This document shows positions 45,959-54,525 of a stretch of DNA of 64,000 nt, piece after piece (position 1 is the stretch's first letter; each line of letters starts with the position of its first letter). The translations under genes were made by a program, and so were the position numbers. Where the stretch lies: NCBI GenBank assembly GCA_963815135.1, contig CAWFFO010000007.1, positions 62,001-126,000 of the forward strand, written 5' to 3'. Source of the stretch: CAIWTU01 sp963815135. Lineage in GTDB: Bacteria; Desulfobacterota; Desulfuromonadia; Geobacterales; Geobacteraceae. Under the pieces are notes generated by a model. The model was not told where the DNA came from. It ran no database searches and worked only from the letters and a program-made list of their open reading frames with translations.

Positions 45959-47239
45959 GTGAAAAAGAAACTTTTTGTAACAGGCGCGGCGCTCCTGGCC
46001 ACTGCTTTTATCGGCCAGACGGCATCCGCCAAAACCCTTGAGGATGTCCTTAAGGAAAAGGGAGTGATCACTGAACAGGATTACAAGGAAGTCACCAAGG
46101 CAAAGCCTTATGACTACAAACTCGGCAAAGGATTCACGTTTACCAGTCCGGACGAGAAGTTCCAGCTTACGTTGGGCGGCAGGATGCAGTTCCGGTATAT
46201 GTTTTATGACGCAGAAAAAGGGCAGGATACGAGTTCATTTGACGCACAACGTATAAGGTTTATTTTCCAGGGATACGCCTACAGAAGGATCTGACCTACA
46301 AGTTGGAGACTGATACACGTGAAGTTAGCCGAATTCATCTAAATCAAATCAAGGGCTTCTGGACTGCCTATTTGAATTACAAGTTCATGAACGAAGCTCA
46401 AATCCTGCTCGGCCAGACCAAGGCCAAATTTTCCCGCTGCATTATCTCATCTCTGACGGCGCTCTCATGTTTGTTGACCGAGCTCCTTTCGGTCACTAGT
46501 GTAGTGCCCGGCTATGACATAGGCGCCATAGCCCACGGCAACGTTGCCAAGGGTCTTGCTAGAGTACAGCCTTGCGGTATCCAACGGTGCCGGACAGACT
46601 ACGGCATCCGGTGATAATAACAACATGTTCTCAACAAGGGTTGTGGTCAACCCTTTGGGTACAATGTCTAACGACGAGCCAGATCTTGCTATAAGCAAAA
46701 AGCCGCTTCTTTCCATTGGTGCCAACTATCTCTATACAAATATAAGATACACCGCCAGTCGACATCCGTTGCTCCCGCAGCACTGGTCCTAGATAAGACT
46801 ACGGTTTAGTGACTAACTGGACTTTGCAAATCAGAGCCAGTCTGTACAACTGGCAAAACGAAAAGTGAAATTCAACAACTACGGTGTCGATGCAGAGTTC
46901 AAATGGATGGGTCTCTCAGTTCAGGGTGAAGCTAGATTTCCTCCAGGCAGAAAACAGTGCGTCGAAAGATGACAACACGATCACTTAGGCTATTACGCCC
47001 AAGCCGGCTATATGGTTACTCCGTAACTTGGGCTTGCCGTGCGTTATTCCTACTTTGACCCGAACCGCGATAAGTGGAAATGACCTCCAGACTGAGCAGA
47101 TCGGTTGCATATCCTATTACTTCAACAAACACAACCTGAAGCTCCAGGCCGATGTGGGAAATACTCACATAGTCAGACCGCTGTAACGACAAGAACCGAC
47201 GACATGCAGTACCGTATGCAGGCCCAGATTATTTTCTAA
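45959..47239 (+). pseudogene. OprO/OprP-like porin, multiply frameshifted
   Basis: GTG start at 45959 with AGGAGG 6 nt upstream. Signal peptide VKKKLFVTGAALLATAFIGQ..., an N-terminal coil LEDVLKEKGVITEQDYKEV, and barrel start FTLTLGGRMQFRY-type strands (here FQLTLGGRMQFRYMFYDAEK). Further barrel pieces follow in other frames: FWTAYLNYKFMNEAQILLGQ, VVNPLGTMSNDEPDLAISKK, and a terminal MQAQIIF-stop at 47237-47239. Many single-base breaks. OprO/P porins pass phosphate or other oxyanions. Adjacent to tupABC, so an oxyanion channel for tungstate/molybdate is a possibility. Confidence 0.75.
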
Positions 47240-47281
47240 GTCCTGATTTCTTCATCGAATCCCAAATACTCCTTCTTGCAA

Positions 47282-47310
47282 TGGGGGGATACTTCCCCCC
47301 GTTTTTTTAA
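47282..47310 (+). terminator. Terminator after porin
   Basis: GGGGGG/CCCCCC stem around ATACTT, followed by T7. Confidence 0.8.
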
Positions 47311-47427
47311 CATTTCAGGACATTACATTTTCCGTAAGAAAAGGCTTGTAACAGCTTTATATTTTGCAATAATCAGAATATCCAATTACCAGTTCAGCCG
47401 GCACTGGACCAAAGGGGGTAACAATCT

Positions 47428-47711
47428 TGAATAAGCAGTTTTTGGTAAACCTGCTTCGTTTGGCACTGCTACTTCCATCTTTGGATTTTGCCCGGAAGGG
47501 GACAAGTTTATCCTTATGGCCTGCACAATCAGGCCAATTGACTCGGGAATAGTAACTGTTCTTGAAAACCAGTTTGAAAAGGAGACCGGGATACGGGTAC
47601 GCCATGTGGAGAAACATACGGACAGCCGCTCTTCTTCCCTATTCGGATGCATTGAAAGAAGCCATGAAAAAAGGAGCAGGCAAAAACTTAAGCTTGAAAG
47701 GAGAATGAATT
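47428..47711 (+). pseudogene. Remnant of an oxyanion-binding protein gene
   Basis: Directly upstream of tupA, two frames hold LNKQFLVNLLRLALLLPS (signal-like) and FILMACTIRPIDSGIVTVLENQ followed by FEKETGIRVRHVEK. The latter parallels ILATTTSTQDSGLLDVL and FEKETGYFVKTI in TupA. After this, the frame loses similarity; only YSDALKEAMKKGAG-like sequence remains near 47640. It looks like a truncated, internally deleted paralogue of a TupA/WtpA-type binding protein. Confidence 0.5.
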
Positions 47712-48566
47712 ATGAAAATGTTTAAGAATCCATTTGTGTTAATTGCGGCGCTTCTATCTTTATTCGTTGTAACGTCGGTTTCACCGGCTAACGCTGCGCC
47801 TGTGCAGAAAAACATCATTCTTGCAACAACGACCAGTACCCAGGATTCCGGCCTGCTCGACGTGCTGATTCCCATGTTCGAAAAAGAAACCGGATATTTC
47901 GTCAAGACCATTGCTGTTGGCTCAGGTCAGGCCATGAAAATGGGCGAAAGAGGTGAAGCCGATGTCCTGCTGGTACACTCTCCCGCTGCCGAGAAGAAAT
48001 TCATGGCTGAAGGATGGGGTGTAACCAGGAAACTGGTCATGCACAATGACTTCGTATTGGTTGGACCTCCAAGCGATCCGGCAAAAGTCAAGGAAGTTAA
48101 GACGGTTCAGGACGCGTTCAAGAAAATTGCAGAAACTGGTTCCATATTCATTTCCCGCGGAGATAATTCCGGGACGAATGCAAAAGAACTGGGCATCTGG
48201 AAAGCCGTTGGAATCAATCCCGCAGGTCAGAAGTGGTATCAACCCACCGGACTGGGAATGGGCCAGACTCTCAATGTTGCGGCAGAGAAAATGGGTTATA
48301 CTCTAACAGACCGCGCTACTTACCTTGCTTTCAAAAAGAACCTCGGTCTGGTTATTTTGAAGGAAGGCGATCCTATCCTTCTTAACATTTACCATGTTAT
48401 AGAATTGAATCCGGCCAAAAACCCGAAAATCAACATAGCTGGCGGTAAGGCATTTTCTGATTTCATGATTGCGAAGAAAACCCAGGAAGTAATTTCGAAG
48501 TTTGGTATTGCTAAGTACGGCGGACCGCTCTTCTTCCCGGACGCAGGCAAAAAGGACGTCTGGTAA
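47712..48566 (+). CDS. tupA: Tungstate ABC transporter substrate-binding protein
   Basis: 284 aa, AAAGGAG before the ATG. Signal peptide ending SVSPANA. Mature start NIILATTTSTQDSGLLDVLI contains the TTTS motif that binds tungstate in TupA; GQAMKMGERGEADVLLVHSP, ISRGDNSGTNAKELGIWKA and KWYQPTGLGMGQTL are the other conserved binding segments. Periplasmic. First gene of tupABC; spacing to tupB is 12 bp. TupA proteins prefer tungstate strongly over molybdate. Confidence 0.92.
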   Translation: MKMFKNPFVLIAALLSLFVVTSVSPANAAPVQKNIILATTTSTQDSGLLDVLIPMFEKETGYFVKTIAVGSGQAMKMGERGEADVLLVHSPAAEKKFMAEGWGVTRKLVMHNDFVLVGPPSDPAKVKEVKTVQDAFKKIAETGSIFISRGDNSGTNAKELGIWKAVGINPAGQKWYQPTGLGMGQTLNVAAEKMGYTLTDRATYLAFKKNLGLVILKEGDPILLNIYHVIELNPAKNPKINIAGGKAFSDFMIAKKTQEVISKFGIAKYGGPLFFPDAGKKDVW

Positions 48567-48578
48567 GCGGAGGCAGGA

Positions 48579-49277
48579 ATGGATCTCATCCTCGACGGGA
48601 TTATCAAGGCTTTCAAGCTTCTCATGGCACTTGACCCGGAGGTGCTCCGTATTGCCTGGCTTTCACTCAAGGTGTCAGGCACCGCGACGCTCATCAGTAT
48701 TGGTTTGGGTATTTCATGTGGGATGTTGATTGCCCTGACACATTTTCCCGGAAAGAAGTTTGTCGTAAGTGTCGTCAATACCGGGATGGGACTACCGCCG
48801 GTTGTAGTCGGTTTGTTTGTGACGGTGTTTCTCTGGCGAAACGGTCCTTTCGGCTTTCTGGGGATTTTGTATACCCCGACCGCCATGATCTTTGCTCAGG
48901 CGATTATAGCAACACCGATAGTTATGGGGATATCAATTGCCGCGCTGCAAAATCTGCCGGCCAAGCTGCGATTGCAGATACTCGCCCTTGGCGCTACCCG
49001 GCTGCAGATGGTCTGGATTCTTGTCAGAGAAGCACGGCTTCCCCTTATGGCTGCGGTTATGGCGGGCTTCGGCGGCGTCATTTCCGAGGTTGGTGCTTCC
49101 ATTATGGTTGGTGGTAATATTCTGGACTATACAAGAGTTCTGACAACAGCGACCGTCATGGAGACCAGCAAGGGTAATTTCGATATTGCATTTGCACTCT
49201 CGATAATTCTTCTTGCTCTTATGTTTATTGTGAATTACTTTTTTACTCTAATTCAACAAAGAGAGAGACCCAGGTGA
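48579..49277 (+). CDS. tupB: Tungstate ABC transporter permease
   Basis: 232 aa, GGAGG before the ATG. Five to six membrane segments with the BPD_transp_1 coupling motif (ALGATRLQMVWILVREARLP, near residue 142). KVSGTATLISIGLGISCGML and MGLPPVVVGLFVTVFLWRNG are typical of TupB. It overlaps the ATPase gene by 4 nt (GTGA). Confidence 0.92.
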   Translation: MDLILDGIIKAFKLLMALDPEVLRIAWLSLKVSGTATLISIGLGISCGMLIALTHFPGKKFVVSVVNTGMGLPPVVVGLFVTVFLWRNGPFGFLGILYTPTAMIFAQAIIATPIVMGISIAALQNLPAKLRLQILALGATRLQMVWILVREARLPLMAAVMAGFGGVISEVGASIMVGGNILDYTRVLTTATVMETSKGNFDIAFALSIILLALMFIVNYFFTLIQQRERPR

Positions 49278-50371
49278 ACCCAGCCGATTATCTTGTTGTT
49301 ATGACTGATCTTAAAGTTGAACTTGGGGGGGTGTCGGTGCTCGACATCCCCTCCTTTTGCATAGAAGAAAAAGAGATTATATCCCTCATTGGGCCGAACG
49401 GCAGTGGCAAATCTACTTTACTGCTGGTGGCCAATTGCCTTCTGAAACCGAAAGCCGGTCGAATATTCTTCAGGGGAAATGAGATTTCAGGCAGGGACGG
49501 GATTTTCAATTACCGTAGAAGAGTTTCCATGGTCTTTCAGGAACCGCTTCTGTTCGATACGACTGTGCAGAAAAATGTCGCGTCGGGACTCAATATCCGT
49601 GGCATGAAAAGGTCCTATGTACGCGAGCGTGTAATGCATTACCTGAAATGGTTCAATATAGAACATCTCGCCGGCCGATCGGCAAGAAAACTTTCCGGTG
49701 GAGAGTCCCAGCGGGCGAGTCTTGCGAGAGCTTTTGCAATCGAGCCCGAAATAATTTTTCTCGATGAACCGTTTTCGGCACTCGATCCTCCGACAAGGCA
49801 CGCGCTTACCGATGACCTTGAAAAGGTCGTAAGGGAAACAGGGATTACCACGGTAATGGTAACCCACGACCAGTCCGAGGCACTGAGAATGTCGGACCGG
49901 ATCGTGGTTATGAACAATGGCAGAATTGTGCAGACCGGTACTCCTACCATTGTCATTAACAGGCCGGTTAACGAATTTGTCGCAAATTTCGTTGGTATGG
50001 ATACCATTCTGGATGGCCGGGTACTGAAAAACATTGAAGGACTCATGCATGTTTCCGTTTCCGGAAAAGAGATTGAGGCTGTCGGAGAGATGCAGCCGAA
50101 TGACAGGATTTATTGCTGTATCCGTCCGGAAAATGTGACTATAGAGATCACCGACCCGGATGCTCTGACAAGTTCCCGAAATGTTTTTCACGCAATAATA
50201 CTTGATATAGACTCCATGGGTCCATTCCTGAAGCTCACCCTTGATTGCGGATTTACGTTGGTGTCGTATGTGACAAGGGAAGCCTTCGCCAACCTGGGAC
50301 TTTATGAAGGAAAGGAAGTGTTTGCCTCGTTTAAGGCAACATCGGTTCATGTAATATCAAGAAGTTCCTGA
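49274..50371 (+). CDS. tupC: Tungstate ABC transporter ATP-binding protein with TOBE domain
   Basis: 365 aa, GTG start overlapping the tupB stop. Walker A GPNGSGKST (~residue 37), signature LSGGESQRASLA (~138), Walker B IIFLDEPFSALDPP, H-loop VTHDQSEA. The C-terminal ~110 residues (DTILDGRVLKNIEGLMHVSV, CCIRPENVTIEI, KLTLDCGFTLVSYVTREA) form a ModC-like TOBE module, which binds oxyanion and can shut off transport. Terminal member of tupABC. Confidence 0.92.
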   Translation: MNPADYLVVMTDLKVELGGVSVLDIPSFCIEEKEIISLIGPNGSGKSTLLLVANCLLKPKAGRIFFRGNEISGRDGIFNYRRRVSMVFQEPLLFDTTVQKNVASGLNIRGMKRSYVRERVMHYLKWFNIEHLAGRSARKLSGGESQRASLARAFAIEPEIIFLDEPFSALDPPTRHALTDDLEKVVRETGITTVMVTHDQSEALRMSDRIVVMNNGRIVQTGTPTIVINRPVNEFVANFVGMDTILDGRVLKNIEGLMHVSVSGKEIEAVGEMQPNDRIYCCIRPENVTIEITDPDALTSSRNVFHAIILDIDSMGPFLKLTLDCGFTLVSYVTREAFANLGLYEGKEVFASFKATSVHVISRSS

Positions 50372-50451
50372 TCGATAATATTCAATCATTATTCCACCTC
50401 AAAAGATAGTTCCTACGCTGCCACTTTCCTACCCTTGTTATCCACAAAGGC

Positions 50452-50480
50452 TTGACAGAGAGCCGATTAAGCTGCAAAAT
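50452..50480 (+). promoter_or_regulatory. Possible promoter of moeA-moaC-mog
   Basis: TTGACA at 50452-50457 with CAAAAT 17 nt downstream (50475-50480). The -10 box is weak. Confidence 0.35.
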
Positions 50481-50605
50481 GGCCGATATAGCTGATTATT
50501 TGGTAGACTTAGACTGTTTTTGTCTGTAACACCTGTAAACGTAGGATGTATTAAGGTGTTTCCTGGTGAAAACTGGTCTAGAATTTCAACACGGAGATTG
50601 CAGCA

Positions 50606-51823
50606 ATGCCAACCTATGAAGAAGCAAGAAGCTGTATCCTGGAATCAATTTCCACCCTTGGTGTAGAAAAAGTCGAAATCCTCGAATCTCTGGGACGGGT
50701 TCTTGCCGAAGATGTCTTCGCCCCATGGGACATGCCGTTATGGGATAATACGGCAATGGACGGATTTGCCGTTAGATCTGTTGATTGTTCCGGGACAGAC
50801 TCGCTTAAGGTTTCAGGTTTTCTTCCCGCCGGGGAAAATATGACAACTTCAGTGGAACCTGGAACGGCTGTAAAAATCCTGACCGGAGCACCTATTCCTC
50901 CCGGTGCAGATGCCGTTGTTCCGATCGAAGAAGTGGACGACAAAGGCGATACGGTGCTGATCAAAAGTCAGGTCAAGGCGGGTAATCATATCCGCTTCAA
51001 GGGAGAGGATGTCAAGGCGGGAGAAAGAATAATCCCAGCCGGCACGGTTATACGGCCGTATGAAATCAGCATGCTTGTTTCTTTCGGCAAGATTTTCGTA
51101 CCGGTTTATCGCAAGGTGAGGGTAGCAATCCTCTCGACAGGTGACGAACTGGTGGAAGCGGGCGAGCCGCTCTCTCCGGGAAAAATCATTAACAGCAACG
51201 CCATAACGGTTGCCGCGGCTGTTCGGGAACTTGGCGGTGAACCGGTCATGCTCGGTATTGCGCGGGATAACAGGGACAGTTTGAGGCAAAAGCTTACCGA
51301 GGGCCTTAATGCCGATGTCCTCATAACCTCGGCGGGCATTTCCGCCGGAGACCGTGATCTTGTCCGTGCCGTCCTCGACGAACTGAACGTAAAACTTGTA
51401 TTCTGGAAAATAGACATTAAACCGGGACGTCCCACCGCTTTCAGCATCAGGGACGGCAAGCCCGTTTTCTCTTTGCCTGGCAACCCTGTTTCCACGATGA
51501 TAACTTTCGAAGAATTCGTAAGACCAGCACTTCTCAAGATGATGGGGCACAAAAAGGTGATAAAGCCTCTCATAAAAGCCACCCTTAAAGGGTCTGTAAA
51601 GAAGAAACCGGGAAGGGTGAATTTCCTGCGGGTGAGCCTGGAAAAAGAAAACGGCGAGCTTTTCGCAAGGAGTCCGGGCAAGCAGGACACAGGCATACTG
51701 AAGACCATGCTTCTTTCGGGTGGGATTGCGGTTATACCTTCCGAACTGGAAGTTCTCAGTGAAGGTGACCAGGTCGACGTTCAACTCCTCGGTCCCGGCG
51801 TGGAGATGCTCGAAGAGTTTTGA
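50606..51823 (+). CDS. moeA: Molybdopterin molybdenumtransferase MoeA
   Basis: 405 aa, GGAG before the ATG. MoeA motifs in order: LWDNTAMDGFAVRSVD (~residue 50), PAGENMTT, KILTGAPIPPGADAVVPIEE (~90), KGEDVKAGE, STGDELVEAGEPLSPGKIIN (~178), ITSAGISAGDRDLV (~235), KPGRPTAFSI and FSLPGNPVSTMITFEEF (~290). It inserts Mo or W into adenylylated molybdopterin. First of three adjacent cofactor genes (moeA, moaC, mog), 45 bp before moaC. Confidence 0.94.
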   Translation: MPTYEEARSCILESISTLGVEKVEILESLGRVLAEDVFAPWDMPLWDNTAMDGFAVRSVDCSGTDSLKVSGFLPAGENMTTSVEPGTAVKILTGAPIPPGADAVVPIEEVDDKGDTVLIKSQVKAGNHIRFKGEDVKAGERIIPAGTVIRPYEISMLVSFGKIFVPVYRKVRVAILSTGDELVEAGEPLSPGKIINSNAITVAAAVRELGGEPVMLGIARDNRDSLRQKLTEGLNADVLITSAGISAGDRDLVRAVLDELNVKLVFWKIDIKPGRPTAFSIRDGKPVFSLPGNPVSTMITFEEFVRPALLKMMGHKKVIKPLIKATLKGSVKKKPGRVNFLRVSLEKENGELFARSPGKQDTGILKTMLLSGGIAVIPSELEVLSEGDQVDVQLLGPGVEMLEEF

Positions 51824-51868
51824 AAACAACAAATAATATCATTCAGTTTAAAGCTTTCGGAGGCAAAA

Positions 51869-52351
51869 ATGCCGTTTAATCATTTTGACGACCAGGGCAG
51901 GGCGGTAATGGTGGACATAAGCAGCAAGGCTCCCACCATGCGTACTGCGATTGCAACAGCCACAGTTTTTCTGCGCAGGGAAACTCTAGCGGATATCGAG
52001 GACGGCAGGATGGCGAAGGGTGACGTACTAGGTGTCGCACGGCTTGCCGGTATAGCGGCAGCCAAAAAAACACCTGATCTGATACCTCTTTCTCATCCAT
52101 TGGCACTGCATGCTGTTTACATAGACTTTACTACGGATTCGGAAAACGGAACTGTCCAGGTTGAAAGCACGGTAAGGGCATTCGAGAGGACTGGTGTCGA
52201 AATGGAGGCGATGGTTGCGGCTTCCGTTGCGGCACTGACGATCTATGATATGTGCAAAGGTGCGGACAAGGGAATCAGGATCGGAGATGTTGCGCTCCTC
52301 TACAAAGAAGGCGGAAAAAGCGGAGTCTACCGAAGAGAGGAAAAATCATGA
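51869..52351 (+). CDS. moaC: Cyclic pyranopterin monophosphate synthase MoaC
   Basis: 160 aa, GGAGG before the ATG. MoaC motifs: MVDISSKAPTMRTAIATATV, KGDVLGVARLAGIAAAKKTP, DLIPLSHPLALHAVYIDF, ERTGVEMEAMVAASVAALTI and YDMCKGADKGIRI. Converts 3',8-cH2GTP from MoaA to cPMP. It overlaps the mog gene by 4 nt (ATGA). Confidence 0.95.
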   Translation: MPFNHFDDQGRAVMVDISSKAPTMRTAIATATVFLRRETLADIEDGRMAKGDVLGVARLAGIAAAKKTPDLIPLSHPLALHAVYIDFTTDSENGTVQVESTVRAFERTGVEMEAMVAASVAALTIYDMCKGADKGIRIGDVALLYKEGGKSGVYRREEKS

Positions 52352-52845
52352 AAGCCGGTATTCTGACTCTCAGCGACAAGGGTGCAAAGGGTGAAAGGAA
52401 GGACCTGAGCGGTCCGGCTCTCAGTGCATGGCTCGAACAAAGAGGTGTGCAGACCGCCCTGTATGATATGATACCGGATGAGGCAGACCTGATTTCCTCG
52501 AAATTGATTGAATGGGCAGATACCGCCGAACTGGATATAATTCTTACCACTGGAGGGACGGGTGTGTCTCCAAGGGATGTAACCCCCGAAGCCACAATCA
52601 AGGTCCTCGACAGGATAATTCCCGGGTTCGGAGAGGTCATGAGAATGAAAAGCCTGGTAAAGACTCCGTCTGCAGCGTTATCCCGTGCAGTTGCCGGAAT
52701 CCGTGGCAGGACCCTCATTATAAACCTGCCGGGGAGCCCGCGGGGAGCGGTTGAGAACCTGGAGGCAATATGGGATGCCGTTCCGCACGCAGTGGCGAAG
52801 ATCCAGGGAGACCCGAGTGAATGCGCTTCTCCCGTTTCCGATTGA
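52348..52845 (+). CDS. mog: Molybdopterin adenylyltransferase (MogA/MoaB family)
   Basis: 165 aa, starting in the moaC stop (ATGA); GAGAGG lies upstream. Adenylylates molybdopterin before metal insertion by MoeA. Motifs: ILTLSDKGAKGERKDLSGP, IILTTGGTGVSPRDVTPEAT (~residue 67) and LIINLPGSPRGAVENLEA (~130). A longer frame from 52252 lies within moaC and is not favoured. Note that moaD/moaE (molybdopterin synthase) are not in this window. Confidence 0.93.
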   Translation: MKAGILTLSDKGAKGERKDLSGPALSAWLEQRGVQTALYDMIPDEADLISSKLIEWADTAELDIILTTGGTGVSPRDVTPEATIKVLDRIIPGFGEVMRMKSLVKTPSAALSRAVAGIRGRTLIINLPGSPRGAVENLEAIWDAVPHAVAKIQGDPSECASPVSD

Positions 52846-52862
52846 ATGCTGTCAGAAACATG

Positions 52863-53198
52863 CTAACGCAAGGCCTTTATGGCAAGGCCTCCCTTCGTAA
52901 CCTCGGCTGTACAGGCCGAATAACCTTTCTTTTTAAGATAGCCAAGGAGGAAAGGGGCGGTAAGCGGGTAGATATCGGGTACGAAAACCAGGATCGGGTT
53001 TTTCGGGTCCGTCGGACTATTATGATTATTTATAAAAGTGTGGAAATCACGTGGCGCAACTGGCAGATAACCGGCCGGGCAGGAGCATTCCAGGTTCTTC
53101 GCCCGGTTTTTTTGCGGCGGAGGTTGAAGGCGATCTGAGGGAAAGATAGAATATATAATCAGAAGAGTTGTATTATGTAAACGATTTGTCAGAAACAT
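52863..53198 (-). CDS. Possible small protein opposite the mog terminator (weak)
   Basis: 111-codon minus-strand frame. Its second half, containing NPILVFVPDIYPLTAPFLLG and YLKKKGYSACTAEVTKGG, has third positions rich in G/C, as in real genes here, and no plus-strand gene competes. There is no ribosome site at the ATG and no family recognised. It could be a fragment of an older gene. Confidence 0.35.
   Translation of the reverse strand: MFLTNRLHNTTLLIIYSIFPSDRLQPPPQKNRAKNLECSCPAGYLPVAPRDFHTFINNHNSPTDPKNPILVFVPDIYPLTAPFLLGYLKKKGYSACTAEVTKGGLAIKALR
53072..53112 (+). terminator. Probable terminator of moeA-moaC-mog
   Basis: CCGGGC pairs with GCCCGG across a ~24-nt loop region, followed by T7. 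The long loop and overlap with the minus-strand frame lower confidence. Confidence 0.45.
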
Positions 53199-53286
53199 TT
53201 TGGTAATTTACTATGCGGCATATTTTCTGGCAATGGAAAATGCGTTGGATTCATTTTTTCAGGCTTGAATCAAGGAGGGTAGCATA

Positions 53287-54093
53287 ATGACCGGCAGACA
53301 TGAACTGGAAAGCAAACTGAAAGGTGAAACCCTTGTGCGCAAGGGGCTTTTGAAGAGGCATTCGGACATACCACAACTCAGGCTTGTTCCGGAACTCAAC
53401 GTGGTGAAGATCGGGGGGCACGGGGTCATTGACTTCGGACGGGAGGTGGTTATGCCTCTCATGGAAGAGATTGGAGAAATTTCCAAAAAACACAAGCTTC
53501 TTGTTGTTACGGGTGGAGGTGTGCGGGTTCGCCATATCCTTGATATCGGGATCGACCTGGGCATGCCGACCGGGGTCCTTGCGGAACTGGCCGGAAAAAT
53601 CAGCGAGCAGAACGCCGAGATTGTAACACTTCTCCTTTCAAGGTGGGGAGGGTCGAAAGTCAAGACAGGCGACCTTCTGGACCTTCCGACCATGCTCCAT
53701 CTCGGCCTGCTTCCGGTCATGCACGGCACGCCGCCATACGGGTTGTACGAACATCCTCCTGAAATGGGATTAATTCCGCCCCACCGCACCGATACCGGGG
53801 CTTTCCTGATGGCAGAAGTGCTGGGCGCAAGAAGTTGTATTCTCGTCAAGAACGTCGACGGGTTATATACGGAAGACCCCCGTGTCAATCCTGGCGCGGA
53901 ATTGATTGAAGACATTACTGTTGATGAGTTGATAAAGATAGATATGGAAGATATGGTCATGGAACGGAAAGTATTGTTTCTCCTGCGTGACGCCGCAAAT
54001 GTGAAGGAAATCCGCATAGTAAACGGCCATACCAGGGGCAATATTGAAAAAGCTATAAATGGAGAAAAGGTCGGTACGATAATTCGGGCTTAA
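53287..54093 (+). CDS. Molybdenum/tungsten storage protein-like subunit (MosA/MosB family)
   Basis: 268 aa, AAGGAGGG before the ATG. An amino-acid-kinase fold, but closest by eye to the MosA/MosB subunits of Azotobacter MoSto rather than to UMP kinase: VVKIGGHGVIDFGREVVMPL, LLVVTGGGVRVRHILDIGID, GMPTGVLAELAGKISEQN, GLIPPHRTDTGAFLMAEVLG, LVKNVDGLYTEDP and a final GEKVGTIIRA all have direct counterparts. The length (268) equals MosA/MosB (270-276). MoSto stores polyoxomolybdate or polytungstate clusters in an ATP-dependent cage. One gene only, so a homo-hexamer is inferred. Its place after moeA-moaC-mog and tupABC supports a metal role. Confidence 0.82.
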   Translation: MTGRHELESKLKGETLVRKGLLKRHSDIPQLRLVPELNVVKIGGHGVIDFGREVVMPLMEEIGEISKKHKLLVVTGGGVRVRHILDIGIDLGMPTGVLAELAGKISEQNAEIVTLLLSRWGGSKVKTGDLLDLPTMLHLGLLPVMHGTPPYGLYEHPPEMGLIPPHRTDTGAFLMAEVLGARSCILVKNVDGLYTEDPRVNPGAELIEDITVDELIKIDMEDMVMERKVLFLLRDAANVKEIRIVNGHTRGNIEKAINGEKVGTIIRA

Positions 54094-54189
54094 ACGCTGT
54101 TGATGAGTTGCCTGCATAGGGGTATAATATAAATGTACCCCCTCCGAAGTACCCAGGGAGGAAATAAAAGGAATAGGAGGCACCCTATC

Positions 54190-54408
54190 ATGGCAGGCAA
54201 GATCTTTTACAGAGAAAGAAGCAAGATGGTGGATGGTTCCAAGCAGCCGCGTTACATCCTGGTTGCGGTTTCCGGTGTTGACCTCAAGGTTTACGGACAG
54301 CACCTGAGAATGTGCGAACTGAAACAGATTTCCGAAACTGTCGGAGCTGAATTGGTTTCACTTGAAAGAGGACCCAAACACCATGAAGAAGGGGCTCTCA
54401 AGAAATAA
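54190..54408 (+). CDS. Small conserved protein of unknown function
   Basis: 72 aa from the ATG at 54190, with AGGAGG 8 nt upstream; a longer frame from 54133 lacks a ribosome site. Basic N-terminus MAGKIFYRERSKMVDGSKQP, a beta-strand RYILVAVSGVDLKVYG, and a helix LRMCELKQISETVGAELVSL. No signal or membrane segment. Lies 97 bp after the storage-protein gene and may share its transcript. Function unknown. Confidence 0.72.
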   Translation: MAGKIFYRERSKMVDGSKQPRYILVAVSGVDLKVYGQHLRMCELKQISETVGAELVSLERGPKHHEEGALKK

Positions 54409-54427
54409 GAGCCCCGGAAGTCAGGAA

Positions 54428-54461
54428 AGAGGCTGTTGGCGACGACAGCCTCTTTTTTTAT
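54428..54461. terminator. Terminator between the small protein and the ECF operon
   Basis: AGAGGCTGT pairs with ACAGCCTCT, followed by T7 on plus; TTTCCTG follows on minus, so it may also serve the convergent ECF operon. Confidence 0.82.
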
Positions 54462-54525
54462 GTAAAATCGGAAATCATGAGAAATTTGAAAATAAAACGA
54501 CCGGCACTGGAGAATTCCGTCCTTT

